The notes: generated by a model not told the origin, from the sequence alone. 64,000 nucleotides of DNA from Streptomyces sp. NBC_00654 (GCF_026341775.1 NZ_JAPEOB010000002.1:434001-498000); one strand, 5' to 3'. Shown: positions 1 through 9,347, counted from the stretch's first letter. Program-made: numbers and translations.

Positions 1-558
1 TTCACGGACCAGGTTGAGCACCTCGATCACCAGCTCCGGGTCCAGGGCCGAGGTGATCTCGTCCAGCAGCAGGACCTCGGGGCGCATCAGCATGGCACGC
101 GCGATCGCCACGCGCTGCTGCTGTCCGCCCGAGAGCTGTTCGGGATAGGCATCCGCTTTGTCCTTGAGCCCCACACGTTCGAGCATGACGCGTGCGTCGG
201 CTTCCGCCTGGACCTTCGAAGACACCCCGGCGCGGACCGGTGTGAGGGTGCAGTTCCGCAGGACCGTCATGTGCGGGAAGAGGTTGAAGCTCTGGAACAC
301 GATGCCGACTCTGCGGCGCAGCCTGACCAGATCGACCCCGTCGCCGGAGACGACGTCGCCGTTGAGCAGGATCTGTCCGCCCTGAATCGGTTCGAGTCCG
401 TTGACGCAGCGCAGGAGGGTCGACTTCCCCGACCCGGACGCACCGATGAGGGTGACGACCTTGTTGCGTTCGACGCCGAGATCGACACGGTCGAGGACCG
501 TGGTGTCGCCGTACTTCTTGGTGACCTGCTCCAGGGCCACGTGTGCGGTTGTCGTCAT
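1..558 (-). CDS. Polar amino-acid ABC transporter ATP-binding protein (C-terminus beyond window)
   Basis: This is the ATPase that powers import of a polar amino acid (glutamate/glutamine/aspartate class, GlnQ/GluA type). The 186 visible residues contain the Walker A motif GASGSGKST, the Q-loop in VFQSFNLFPHMTV, the ABC signature LSGGQQQR and the Walker B VLLLDEITSALD. The C-terminal part lies left of position 1. The ATG at 558 follows the permease stop by three bases, so it is the last visible gene of a lipoprotein-permease-ATPase operon. Family membership is certain. The exact substrate cannot be read from the sequence. Confidence 0.95.
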   Translation of the reverse strand, partial: MTTTAHVALEQVTKKYGDTTVLDRVDLGVERNKVVTLIGASGSGKSTLLRCVNGLEPIQGGQILLNGDVVSGDGVDLVRLRRRVGIVFQSFNLFPHMTVLRNCTLTPVRAGVSSKVQAEADARVMLERVGLKDKADAYPEQLSGGQQQRVAIARAMLMRPEVLLLDEITSALDPELVIEVLNLVRE

Positions 559-561
559 GGT

Positions 562-1662
562 TCAGGCTCTCTTCAGCTTTGTCCCGGAACGGGCCAGCAG
601 GTAGTCGACGAAGCGGGTCTGCGGGATGGTGACGAGGACGAAGACGAAGCACACGGCGGTCACCGCGGAGAGGTTGAAGTCGTTGGCGGAGTAGATCTTC
701 GCCTGGCTGAAGGCGTCGATGATGCCGACCACGATGACCAAGGCCGTGTCCTTCTGCAGCCCGATGAACTGGCTGAGCATGGGGGCGGCGATGTTCCGGG
801 ACATCTGCGGCAGGATGACGAACCTGAGGACGTCCGGCTGCGAGAGGCCCATGGAGAGCGCCGCCGAGGTCTGCCCCTGATTGATGGACTCGATGCCGGC
901 GCGGTAGAGCTCGGCGTTGTAGGCACTGTAGGTGAGCGCCAGGGCCGCGATGGCGTAGACGATCGGATCGCCCTCGCTGAGTACGGGCACCTCGGTCAGG
1001 GGAAGACCGAAGCAGACCAGGTAGATCAGCACCACGGACGGGATGCCGCGGAACACGTCGATGTACGTGATCGCCAGCGCCCGAACCGGCCAGAAACCCT
1101 TGCCCGGCAGCAGCCGTGCCACAGCGAGAGCCAGTCCGAAGAGCATGGCCAGGATCTGCGCGCCGACGGCGATCTCGATGTTGATGACGAGAGCCTTGAA
1201 GACGTCTCCCAGGCTCTCCGTCATGAACGACACATTGAAGAAGGTCTTCTGCACCGCGCCGTCGTTGGTGAGGACGAGCAGGCCGGCGACTGCCACGACG
1301 GCAACGAAGCCTGTCAGGCCCAGCGAGGACACCGACGCGTTCCTGGAACGGGCGGCCGCGATGCGCGATTCGGTGTAGTGCCCGGCCTCCCACTCCTCGT
1401 CCGAGAGCCTGTTGCGCCGGTAGGCCAGCAGGAGCGGGCCGCCGAGGACGATCACCGGCAGCACGACTCCGAACACGAGCCGGGGCAGCTGTCCGGGAGT
1501 GAGGGTTCCGGCGAACTGGTAGCACAGCACCACGGTCAGGAGGGCGAGCACCGCGGCCCCGCCGAGATACCCCGAGGTACGCAGCGGACGAGCCGGGACG
1601 AAGCTCTCTTCGCCGGGTGCGGGTCTGCCGGTGGACTCCTTGTGGAGCGTTCGGGCAGCCAT
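562..1662 (-). CDS. Amino-acid ABC transporter permease (His/Glu/Gln/Arg family)
   Basis: Integral-membrane subunit of 366 residues, longer than the usual 220-300 because of an N-terminal extension with two extra hydrophobic segments (about residues 30-50 and 55-75). The core carries several transmembrane helices and the EAA loop region, seen as AELYRAGIESINQGQTSAA with the typical G after the loop. The ATG at 1662 lies two bases beyond the stop of the solute-binding gene (1665-1667). This tight packing supports co-translation with the lipoprotein upstream and the ATPase downstream. It moves the amino acid delivered by the lipoprotein across the membrane. Confidence 0.93.
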   Translation of the reverse strand: MAARTLHKESTGRPAPGEESFVPARPLRTSGYLGGAAVLALLTVVLCYQFAGTLTPGQLPRLVFGVVLPVIVLGGPLLLAYRRNRLSDEEWEAGHYTESRIAAARSRNASVSSLGLTGFVAVVAVAGLLVLTNDGAVQKTFFNVSFMTESLGDVFKALVINIEIAVGAQILAMLFGLALAVARLLPGKGFWPVRALAITYIDVFRGIPSVVLIYLVCFGLPLTEVPVLSEGDPIVYAIAALALTYSAYNAELYRAGIESINQGQTSAALSMGLSQPDVLRFVILPQMSRNIAAPMLSQFIGLQKDTALVIVVGIIDAFSQAKIYSANDFNLSAVTAVCFVFVLVTIPQTRFVDYLLARSGTKLKRA

Positions 1663-1664
1663 GG

Positions 1665-2537
1665 TCAGGCACTCCAGTCGGGGAGTGCCTGCGGATCGCC
1701 GCCGAGGATCGGGTTGAGCCACTTGTCCATGATCGACTTCAACGTGCCGTCCTTCTCCATGTCGGCGAGGATTTCGTTCACCACCTCGACGTTCGGCGAT
1801 CCCTTGGGGAACAGCGGGGCGACATCGCCGCCGACCGGGTACCTGCCGATGACTTCGAGCTTTCCGCCGGACTTGGCGGCGCGGGGCATGACGGTCGCGG
1901 TGTCGTTCAGCGCGGCGTCGAGCTGGCCGGCGAGCAGGGCGTTGAAGAGGTCGTCGTTGGAACTGAACACCCGGACCTGCTTGGGTTTGAGGGTGTCGTT
2001 GGCGAACTTCAGCTGGAGCGATCCGGCCAGAACACCGACAGTCGAGTTCTTGATGGTGGACGGGGAGAGTCCCGAACCGCTCTTGGCGAGGACGCCGGTC
2101 TCGTAGGTGTTGTAACGGGTCGAGAAGTCGACGGCCTTGCGTCGTTCCGGAGTGACGAGGATGTCCCACACCGCGAAGTCGAAGTTCGACGCCTTGGCCG
2201 TCACCAGCGCCTCGAAGGAGGCGTTGACCAGGGTGATCTTCTTGAGGCCCGCCCGGTTGGCGATCTCCGCGTCGAGGCAGTACATGTAGCCGCCGTCGAT
2301 GGTTTCCAATGTGTTGCCCCGGTATCCCGCAGGGAAGGGCAGCGAGGCGGCGACGGTGAGTTCACCCGCCTTCTTCGTCTTCAGCTCATGGATCCGAGGG
2401 CTCTTGGTGACCTCGCAGTCCCCGAACGGTTCGGCCCGATGCGCGGAGTCCGCTCCGGCCCCGCCGGAACAGGCTGTGAGCACGGCGAGGACGGTGGCAA
2501 TGCCCACCGCACCGCTGATTCTCAGTGACTTCTTCAT
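1665..2537 (-). CDS. Extracellular amino-acid-binding lipoprotein of the ABC transporter
   Basis: Family-3 solute-binding protein of 290 residues. The start MKKSLRISG is followed by a hydrophobic stretch and a lipobox VLTAC, so the mature protein should be anchored by a diacylated Cys. The body shows SBP_bac_3 features: DAEIANRAGLKK, NFDFAVWDILVTPERRKAVDFS and a late ADMEKDGTLKSIMDKW segment. ATG 2537 was chosen because an AGAGG ribosome site lies just upstream and the upstream in-frame extension lacks a signal-like start. First gene of the operon. It binds a polar amino acid outside the cell. Confidence 0.93.
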   Translation of the reverse strand: MKKSLRISGAVGIATVLAVLTACSGGAGADSAHRAEPFGDCEVTKSPRIHELKTKKAGELTVAASLPFPAGYRGNTLETIDGGYMYCLDAEIANRAGLKKITLVNASFEALVTAKASNFDFAVWDILVTPERRKAVDFSTRYNTYETGVLAKSGSGLSPSTIKNSTVGVLAGSLQLKFANDTLKPKQVRVFSSNDDLFNALLAGQLDAALNDTATVMPRAAKSGGKLEVIGRYPVGGDVAPLFPKGSPNVEVVNEILADMEKDGTLKSIMDKWLNPILGGDPQALPDWSA

Positions 2538-3143
2538 GTGCGACCTCTGGGGAGAATGACCTCGGAGTACGAGGAGAGGAGCAGCCCGAGTCCACGCCAT
2601 GCGCTGCCGCGCGAACCCTGGAACATCATTGATATTTCAGTGATGTGGGACGCACGTTATACGCGAGGGCGTGTTTTTGGCCATACCTTTGGCGCACGGA
2701 GATGGCCCGCCTGCGCCAACGGCGGGCGAGCAGACGGGCGAGCGAGCCAAGGACCGTGGCCGGGCCGGGGCCGATCGACGGGATCTGGCCACCCGCCGGT
2801 CAGGTCTCCGTCTCCCGGCGGCATTCCTTCCCGGGTGAGTCCGCCGATCGAGCTGTCGACGGGGCTCACAGCGGCCCGGACCGAGCCGGCCGGCCGCCGC
2901 CCGGCCCAGTCGGCTCCGTGATCGCTTCGGTGAGCCGGTCGAGGTGGTTCGTACCGGACGCGCTCCGTACGGACACGGCGCCGGCCATGGCGCACGGGGC
3001 CCGACAGTGTCGCGGCCAGTCGGCGTTCCGTCCCGCGCGAGGACGCTGCCGGCACGTGCTTCGGATCAGCGGCTCTTCGGCAGCTGGTCGGCTTGGCGGC
3101 GGACGTCGGCGGCGATGGCGGTAGCGATGGCAATGGCGGTAGC
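2538..3143. other. Intergenic region upstream of the transporter operon
   Basis: About 600 bases with no convincing gene. The part next to the lipoprotein (2620-2670) is locally AT-richer, contains TATAAC on the minus strand and probably holds the operon promoter. The rest has irregular codon use in all frames. Part of it may be the decayed 5' portion of the S8 protease pseudogene that follows, but I cannot align it. Confidence 0.4.
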
Positions 3144-3696
3144 GGCGGCGCGAAAGGCTTCCTCCCGCGGCCCGCGCCCCGGCGACATGAGGATCAAACC
3201 GGAGATCCCCCCGGCGTGAACATCGTCGCCGCACGTGCCGCAGGCACGGCCATGGGCACCCGGTCGGCGCCACCCACACCGCGGCCGGCGGTACGTCGAT
3301 GGCGCCCCCGCACGCCGCCGGAGCCGCGCGATCCTGGCCCAGCGTCACCCCGACTGGACCGGTCAGCGGATCAAGGAGACGGTCACCGCACACGCCAGAA
3401 GATCAAACAGCTACGAACCCCGAACGGACTGCTCACCGGACAGCTCTCCGGCCGAATCACCGCCACCGGCGGAACATCACCCTCGGCGGAACCAGGGACG
3501 ACTACCAACTGGCGGGCTCCGACCTGACGTACCAGCGCATGCTGTACCTGAGCACGCGCTACTCCGCGTACATGACGGGCCCCCGCACGAGGTACACGAC
3601 GGCACGAACCTGTATGTGTCCCTGCGGACCGCAGTGTGGGACGCCGCCGGAAACCGCACCACCCAGTCCATCCACCGGGCCTACGCACTGAAGTAG
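3144..3696 (+). pseudogene. Decayed S8 (subtilisin-like) secreted serine peptidase, C-terminal part
   Basis: Pieces of a Streptomyces secreted subtilase can be read in order but in changing frames. They are SSRGPRPGDMRIKPEI (frame 1, around 3150-3210), PGVNIVAARAAGTAMGT (after a shift near 3210), GGTSMAPPHAAGAA with the catalytic Ser motif (after a shift near 3265-3290), ILAQRHPDWTGQRIKETV (another shift near 3325), and the C-terminal YVSLRTAVWDAAGNRTTQ ending at the stop 3694-3696. At least four frame changes separate them. The Asp and His parts are not visible. This is a dead gene; the functional assignment rests on these motifs. Confidence 0.85.
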
Positions 3697-3757
3697 CGCG
3701 CACGCCGAAGCCTTTGCGAACCGGGGCCTGACGCTCCGCCCAACGGCCGTCCGAGAA

Positions 3758-4557
3758 TCAGGCGAGCTCATCAAGGAAGTCCGAGAGTAACGCGCACAGT
3801 GCCTCTGGATGCTCCAGGTGCAGGTCGTGACCTGCACCTGGGATGCTGACGGCCACAGTGGCGGTCCCTCGACGGAGCATGGCGTCGGCCTCCTGCGGCG
3901 GGACGAAGCTGGACTGGGCCGGAATCATCAAGGTCGAGCACGTAACCTGCTCCCATTCGTCCCAGAACGTGCGCTGAGCATTCTCCGCCAGCGAGCGGAC
4001 CATCACGTCCCGGTCGAAACGCGGCCACCAGCCACCATCGAGCTCTTCCAGGCCGGCCGCCCAGCCTTCACCGACCGGTCCGCCGCCGAGGAACTGGGCG
4101 GCGGCTTCGCGAGAGCTGAACGGCACCGGCCACGACTGGAGCCATCCGCCGGCCTCGACGGAAACGCGGGAGTCCCCAGAACCTGGACCAGCCTCGATGA
4201 GCACGAGCGCGCGGACCCGGTCGGGATGTGCGGCGGCGTGAGCATAGCGGTGTGTCCGCCCAGAGACTGACCGACCACGACAGGCCGTCGAAGCTCCAAC
4301 TGATCGATGACAGTGACGGCGTCAGTGACGTACGCGGCGCGGGAGACATCCTGCGGATGACGTTCGCTGGCGCCGTGCCCGCGTAGGTCGACCGCGACCA
4401 CCCGGTACCGGGACGTCAGGCGCCGGGCCATCGCCTCCCACTCACCGGAGTGACCGGCCAGACCGTGCAGCAGCACGACGGGCGTGCCCGGCCCGCCCCA
4501 GTCCCGGCACACAAGTCGCACGCCATCTCGCATCACCGTGCGCTCAGACCAAGCCAT
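3758..4557 (-). pseudogene. Alpha/beta-hydrolase with a single frameshift
   Basis: The N-terminal half (ATG 4557, GGAG ribosome site six bases upstream) reads VVLLHGLAGHSGEW, VVAVDLRGHGASERHP and the nucleophile elbow VVGQSLGGHTAML. The C-terminal half, in the next frame, reads AHPDRVRALVLIEAGPGSGD and ends with the catalytic His region GAGHDLHLEHPEAL. The two halves join around 4230-4245. The interval is 800 bases, one short of a multiple of three, which fits a single-base deletion. If this is real, the enzyme is lost after the nucleophile Ser. If it is a sequencing error, it is an intact hydrolase of about 266 residues. Substrate unknown. Confidence 0.85.
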
Positions 4558-4797
4558 GCGAATCTCCAAGAGTTCGATGCCGATCTTGCTCATATGCCTC
4601 AGGATCCCAGGTGCTCCGCGAGGGAGGGCGCGGTGCCCGCGGCGGCTACGTCGAACGAACCGGAAGCCGGGACGGCGGCTCGGGGCTTCGTCATGGGCAC
4701 GGCCAGGGAGGATGTGGGAGAACACGGAAAACCCGCCGCAACCAACTCCCCAGGTACAGCGCGACGCCCTCGTCGTGTTGGGTGTGGAATGGGCGGT

Positions 4798-5103
4798 ATG
4801 AGTTCACAGGACGACGGACACGAAGCGCAGCTCGCGGCACCCGAGGTCAACGTCGAGCCCGATGGGCGCCTGACCGTTCCCGCGGAACACGTCACCGCGC
4901 TCCTGCGGTCCATCGCCCGCTCCTGGCAAGCCGGCGCGCACGACGGCATCCCCGTACTGGACACGGAGGACGGCCCAGGAATCGGCCTGGAGCCCGTGAC
5001 CGTCCGCTCCCTCGCCGATGTCCTCGACAACATCGCCAACCAACTCGACGTCCAGTACATCCACATCACGACCCACACCACACACACCACACACACCGAG
5101 TAG
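4798..5103 (+). CDS. Small conserved actinobacterial protein (DUF6213-like)
   Basis: A 101-residue acidic soluble protein. The middle reads DGRLTVPAEHVTALLRSIA and the end ADVLDNIANQLDVQYIHI, a pattern I associate with the small DUF6213 family of Streptomyces (from memory, not checked). No catalytic motif and no membrane segment are seen. The extreme C-terminus is a low-complexity Thr/His tail encoded by a CACACC repeat. The start is the first Met after a weak GGGCGG site. A remnant with nearly the same C-terminal coding sequence lies at 18985-19060. Function unknown. Confidence 0.7.
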   Translation: MSSQDDGHEAQLAAPEVNVEPDGRLTVPAEHVTALLRSIARSWQAGAHDGIPVLDTEDGPGIGLEPVTVRSLADVLDNIANQLDVQYIHITTHTTHTTHTE

Positions 5104-5632
5104 CAACACCAGCGGAACGGCCGGCGGGGCGCGGACAACCTCGGGCATCCGCGCACGCGTCCACAACGCATCCGGGAGCCGGTGAACGGAGGCGCACTGT
5201 GTGCGCGTCGGCGATTCACCCGTCGGTGCTCAGGGGCTCAGGTGCCCGCGCGCGGCATGTTCCTGTCCGATGGCACGGTGCAGGACCCACGGGGGCACCG
5301 CGGGGAGCAGGCCGCCGAGACGGGCGGCCGCTCTCAAGTCCCCCGCCGCTCCCGTAAGCAGGGAGCCTTCGCCCCGATAGGAAGAGAGCCTTCGCCGCTG
5401 CCCGGGGCCACCCGCCCCGGGCAGCGGCAAGGCCGGTGACAGCCTCTTCGAAGAGGTCGAAACCGGCCGCTTCCTCACCCGGTCGGCATGCTCACGCGAT
5501 GAACACGCTGGTCCCGAACTCCTGGACCGTTCTGCCGCCAGGAGGAACGACCGCCAGGACCTCTCCCGTGCAGTTGGGCCCGGTGGATGTCACCCATGTT
5601 CACCGCCCGGGGCGCACCGGGCGATCCGTTCG
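5104..5632. other. Intergenic region between the small protein and the chitinase promoter
   Basis: No gene is supported here. The stretch holds the strong hairpin at 5394-5428 and otherwise GC-rich sequence without coding pattern. Reading frames open to the left of the chitinase start lack a ribosome site and run through the hairpin. Confidence 0.5.
5394..5428. terminator. Perfect 15-bp hairpin, probable terminator
   Basis: Two perfectly complementary 15-base arms (5394-5408 and 5414-5428) flank a five-base loop. There is no T run, as is usual for Streptomyces terminators. It lies about 290 bases downstream of the small-protein gene and upstream of the chitinase promoter, so it would insulate the chitinase from read-through. 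Confidence 0.7.
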
Positions 5633-5674
5633 TGGTCTGGACCTATTGACGCATTGGTCCAGACCTTCTACGTT
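5633..5674 (+). promoter_or_regulatory. Chitinase promoter with paired 12-bp direct repeats
   Basis: Two direct repeats, TGGTCTGGACCT (5633-5644) and TGGTCCAGACCT (5655-5666), overlap a sigma-70-like promoter. The -35 is TTGACG (5646-5651) and the -10 is TACGTT (5669-5674), with exactly 17 bases between. Streptomyces chitinase promoters are known for such repeats, which mediate chitin induction and glucose repression. They resemble half of the DasR-responsive element. The regulator itself is not in this window. Confidence 0.85.
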
Positions 5675-5816
5675 GTGGGGCGTCCTGACCGAAGGCGGCA
5701 CCGGGTCCGCAGTCCGGCTCCGCCTCGCACACCGGCCTGCCTTCGTCCGGTCACCCGCAGGCGTAAGCGCACGGTTCATCTCACCCCTGTACCACCCCAC
5801 CACCACAGGGAGAACC

Positions 5817-8177
5817 ATGTTCCACAGGCGCAGACCACTTCCCGGACGGAGACCACTTCCCGGTACGAGGGCAGCGGCACATCCGCACCGCTCCGGCAAC
5901 GCACGACGGCTGCGGCGACGTTTCGCGGTCCTCGGCACCGCCCTGCTGCTGCCGCTCGCGGGGCTCACCGCCCTCGCGGCACCCGCCCACGCGGCCGGCA
6001 CGCTGACCGCGTCCTTCACCACGCAGGACAACGGCTCCTGGTGGAAAGGGACGTACATCGTCCGCAACACCGGTACGGCCGCGGTCAACGGCTGGACCCT
6101 GGAGTTCAACCTGCCGGCCGGGGTGACACTGTCCGGCAACTACAACGGCGAAGTGACCGTCTCCGGCAGCCATGTGACCGTCAAGAACGCCTTCTACAAC
6201 GCCAATGTCGCGGCCGGCGGCAGCACCGAGCCATACAGCTACTGGTTCACGGCGAACGGCACCCCCGGCACCCCGACCGGCTGCACGGTCAACGGCGACA
6301 AGTGCGACGGCAGCCCCGACGTCCCGCCGACCGCCCCCGGAACGCCGAAGGCCACCGCGATCACCGCGCACACGGTCTCGCTGAGCTGGGCCGCAGCCGG
6401 CGGCGGCGACCACCCCGTGGCCGCCTACGAGGTGCTCAGCGGTCCGGACACCGTCGCGACAGCGACCGGAACCTCCGCGACCGTCACCGGCCTGACGCCG
6501 GCAACTGACCACACCTTCACCGTCCGAGCCAAGGACATTCGCGGCAACATCGGACCGGCCAGTGACCCGCTGTCGGTCAAGACGGTGGACCCGGCGACCG
6601 ACCCGACGCCGCCGACAGCGCCGGGCAGTCTCCGCTCCACCGGCAAGACCGCCTCCACCATCGGTCTGGCGTGGGACAGGTCCACCGACAACGTCGCCGT
6701 GGCCGCCTACGACGTCTATCGCGGCCGCACCCTGGTCAAGTCCGTCGGCGCGGATACCCTGACCGCCACCGTGGAGGGGCTCTCCCCGGCCACCCCGTAC
6801 ACCTTCACCGTCAAGGCCCGGGACACCGCCGACAACCCGTCGCCCGCCACCGACGCCCTGACCGTCACCACCGACGACGTGGCCGGCGCGGGCAAGCAGC
6901 TCAAGGTCGGCTATTACGCGCAGTGGGGCATCTACGGACGCCAGTACTTCGTGAAGAACCTCGACACCTCCGGTGCCGCGGCCAAACTGGACGTCATCAA
7001 CTACTCGTTCGAGAACATCGACCCGAAGAACCTGACCTGCCAGGCGGGTGTGACCAAGGGTGTCTCCGGCAACCCGCAGGACCCGGACGAGGGCACCGGC
7101 GCCGGTGACGCGGACGCCGACTACGCCCGCCCCATGTCCGCCGCCCAGTCCGTGGACGGCGTCGCGGACGACGGCTGGGGCAAACTGCGCGGCAACTTCA
7201 ACCAGTTGAAGAAACTGAAGGCCAAGTACCCCAAGCTGAAGGCCGTCGTGTCGCTCGGCGGGTGGACGTACTCGAAGTTCTTCTCGGACGCCGCCGCCAC
7301 ACAGCAGTCCCGGGAGAAGTTCGTCAAGTCCTGCATCGACGTGTGGATCAAGGGTGACCTGCCTCTCTACAACGGCGCGGGCGGGCCGGGCACCGGGGCC
7401 GGCATCTTCGACGGCATCGACATCGACTGGGAGTGGCCGGGCTCCGAGGGCCACCCGGGCAACCACTACGGCCCGCAGGACAAGGACAACCTGACCGCCC
7501 TGCTCGCGGAGTTCCGCAAGCAGCTCGACGCGCTCGGCGGCGAGCACAAGCTGCTCACCGCGTTCACCCCGGCCGACCCGGCGAAGATCGAGGCCGGCTG
7601 GGACCTCAGCCGCATCTTCGAGTCCCTCGACTACGCCAACGTGCAGGGCTACGACTTCCACGGCGCGGGCAGCGACAACTCCTGGGAGCCGAACCGTGCC
7701 GGCCACGCGTCCAACCTCTACACGGACGAACAGGACCCGTACTCATTCCACTTCAGCGTCGAGAACGCCATCAACGCCTACCTCGGCGCCGGGGTCAACC
7801 CCCGCAAGCTGACCGTGGGCTTTCCCTTCTACGGGCGCGGCTGGCAGGGCGTCGCCGAAGGCGGCGCCAACGGTGAGTGGCAGAGCGCGAACGGTGCCGC
7901 ACCCGGCCAGTTCGACACCGAAGCCGGTGTCAGGGGCTACAACAACCTGATCACCAGCTTCCCGAACATGACCATCCGTCACGACGAGCAGTCGGTGTCG
8001 ACGTACGGCTACACCGGGGCCAACGGCCAGTGGTGGTCCTTCGACGACACCTGGTCCATCGCGAAGAAGACCGCCTGGGTCAAGTCCAAGGGACTGCTGG
8101 GCGGCTTCGTCTGGGAGATGTCCGGCGACACCCCGAACGGTCAGCTGATGACCGCGCTGGACAACGGGCTGAAGTAG
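5817..8177 (+). CDS. Secreted modular chitinase: CBM2, two FnIII, GH18
   Basis: Hydrolyses beta-1,4 bonds of chitin outside the cell. The 786-residue precursor begins with a long Arg-rich n-region and a hydrophobic core ending APAHA, with cleavage near residue 59. A type-2 carbohydrate-binding module follows (about 61-160, with WWKGTYIV and WTLEFNLP). Two fibronectin-III domains (about 170-258 and 268-355) precede a GH18 catalytic domain (about 362-786). The catalytic signature DGIDIDWEW puts the acid Glu at about residue 539, and VVSLGGWTYS is the SxGG motif. The start ATG has an AGGGAG site five bases before it. It is transcribed alone between two hairpins. Confidence 0.97.
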   Translation: MFHRRRPLPGRRPLPGTRAAAHPHRSGNARRLRRRFAVLGTALLLPLAGLTALAAPAHAAGTLTASFTTQDNGSWWKGTYIVRNTGTAAVNGWTLEFNLPAGVTLSGNYNGEVTVSGSHVTVKNAFYNANVAAGGSTEPYSYWFTANGTPGTPTGCTVNGDKCDGSPDVPPTAPGTPKATAITAHTVSLSWAAAGGGDHPVAAYEVLSGPDTVATATGTSATVTGLTPATDHTFTVRAKDIRGNIGPASDPLSVKTVDPATDPTPPTAPGSLRSTGKTASTIGLAWDRSTDNVAVAAYDVYRGRTLVKSVGADTLTATVEGLSPATPYTFTVKARDTADNPSPATDALTVTTDDVAGAGKQLKVGYYAQWGIYGRQYFVKNLDTSGAAAKLDVINYSFENIDPKNLTCQAGVTKGVSGNPQDPDEGTGAGDADADYARPMSAAQSVDGVADDGWGKLRGNFNQLKKLKAKYPKLKAVVSLGGWTYSKFFSDAAATQQSREKFVKSCIDVWIKGDLPLYNGAGGPGTGAGIFDGIDIDWEWPGSEGHPGNHYGPQDKDNLTALLAEFRKQLDALGGEHKLLTAFTPADPAKIEAGWDLSRIFESLDYANVQGYDFHGAGSDNSWEPNRAGHASNLYTDEQDPYSFHFSVENAINAYLGAGVNPRKLTVGFPFYGRGWQGVAEGGANGEWQSANGAAPGQFDTEAGVRGYNNLITSFPNMTIRHDEQSVSTYGYTGANGQWWSFDDTWSIAKKTAWVKSKGLLGGFVWEMSGDTPNGQLMTALDNGLK

Positions 8178-8188
8178 TGAAGTAACGC

Positions 8189-8216
8189 GCACGGCCCGGA
8201 TCCCGCCGGGCCGTGC
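8189..8216 (+). terminator. Chitinase terminator hairpin
   Basis: Perfect 11-base arms (8189-8199 and 8206-8216) with a six-base loop, starting 11 bases after the chitinase stop. No T run follows. Confidence 0.8.
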
Positions 8217-8688
8217 ACCGGACCCGGGCGCGGTCGGCGGACTCCCGCCCGGGTCGTTCCCCACTCACTCCCACCGCCCGGCGATCCGGTCCACGGCTCA
8301 CGATCGGGGCCCGACACGCCGACGCACCGTGCCTCCGTTCCCATCACGTCACGTCATGGCCGACGGCCGACGCGGACCGTCAGGCCCCGATACCCAACAG
8401 GGCCGGCAGGCCCCTCGGCCGCCTCCACATCGCGAGCGCCCGCCTCCGCCGCCTCCCCCGGGGCCGACCTCGGCTCCTGGGGAACCACCCCCAGCACCTC
8501 CCGCCGCGCGCGGCCGTCCACGCGCGGCCGGGGCTGGGGCTGAGGCTGAGGCTGGGGCGTCCGCGACCCGCGCTCGCCCGTCTCAGCCATCCCGGCGGCG
8601 GGGGCGTACGTCGCGGAGGTCCGGGCCGGCCGCAGCCCGGATCGTGCCCAGGATCGCTTCCCACCGGGCGGACAGGACGTCCGGCGGG
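8217..8688. other. Intergenic, low-complexity stretch
   Basis: About 470 bases without a supported gene. A G/C-rich low-complexity run (8530-8560) repeats GGCTGAG-like hexamers. Translations are proline/arginine-rich in every frame, which is typical of non-coding high-GC DNA. Confidence 0.45.
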
Positions 8689-8934
8689 TCATGCCGCTCT
8701 CGTCCCCCGCTTCTGCTCCTGGCGGTGAGCAAGCCGCCGGAGCTCCACCCGGGCCGCGGGGGTGCGGCCGGACGGGGTGGACCAGAACGGATGCCACAGG
8801 ATCCAGGCGGACAGATCCAGGAGGCGGCGACGCAGGGCGGTGGTGTGGCGGGATCGTGGCGCGGCGAGCTGCCGGTAGGTGGCGAGCCACTCACGCTGGG
8901 CCCGGACCAGATCATCGGGGAAGGGAAAGGTCAT
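8689..8934 (-). CDS. Small conserved Streptomyces protein beginning MTFPFPDDLV
   Basis: An 81-residue basic protein rich in Trp and Arg (MTFPFPDDLVRAQREW at the start, RRLLDLSAWILWHPFW in the middle). It has no transmembrane helix and no known catalytic motif. Small proteins with this opening occur in other Streptomyces genomes as far as I recall. The ATG at 8934 is only nine bases from an SOS-like palindrome, and there is little room for a Shine-Dalgarno site. This suggests a short or leaderless transcript and possibly DNA-damage control. Function unknown. Confidence 0.7.
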   Translation of the reverse strand: MTFPFPDDLVRAQREWLATYRQLAAPRSRHTTALRRRLLDLSAWILWHPFWSTPSGRTPAARVELRRLAHRQEQKRGTRAA

Positions 8935-8942
8935 ACATCGAT

Positions 8943-8958
8943 TAGAGCACCTGTTCGA
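8943..8958 (-). promoter_or_regulatory. Possible LexA (SOS) box
   Basis: The plus strand reads GAGCACCTGTTC at 8945-8956, one mismatch from the actinobacterial SOS core GAACNNNNGTTC, with flanking TA and GA. It sits 9-24 bases upstream of the start of the small gene, where a LexA site would block transcription. Confidence 0.45.
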
Positions 8959-9347
8959 TTTTAGATGCGACTCGATTCGGGGCACTCCGCCCGAACGGAT
9001 GACGCCCCCGGCGGGCCGATGACCGCCTGATCGCAAGACCGCGCTACTGCGGCGACGGGTGTACGGAAACGACCGCGTCGGCCCCACCCCGACGACCCCG
9101 GCCAGTGGGACTGGGTGGGCGACGTGCCGTGGCCACAGGCCTCCGACGGGAATGCCGGGCCCGATGGTCGCGCCGGCCGTCTCGGGTCTCACTGTTCCCC
9201 TGCGGCCACCCCGCTGGTCGGCGCCGTACCGGTCCAGCAGGGGCACGGTCCTGGTCGCCACGGTGAACTGGTAGCACGCACCCCCGGGTCAGGGCGAGCC
9301 GGGAACCACGAGTGCGCCGTCGCCCGTTCTGCGTGTGCCCTGGAGTG
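8959..9347. other. Intergenic region
   Basis: About 390 bases with no supported gene on either strand. The AT-richer left end (8935-8970) belongs to the promoter of the small gene. I see nothing else. Confidence 0.4.

Noticed and set aside
2657..3133. Long overlapping frames upstream of the S8 remnant
   Set aside because: Irregular codon use and no recognisable product.
5781..7706. A 641-codon minus-strand frame over the chitinase
   Set aside because: Shadow of the chitinase gene; Val/Gly/Arg-rich without motifs.
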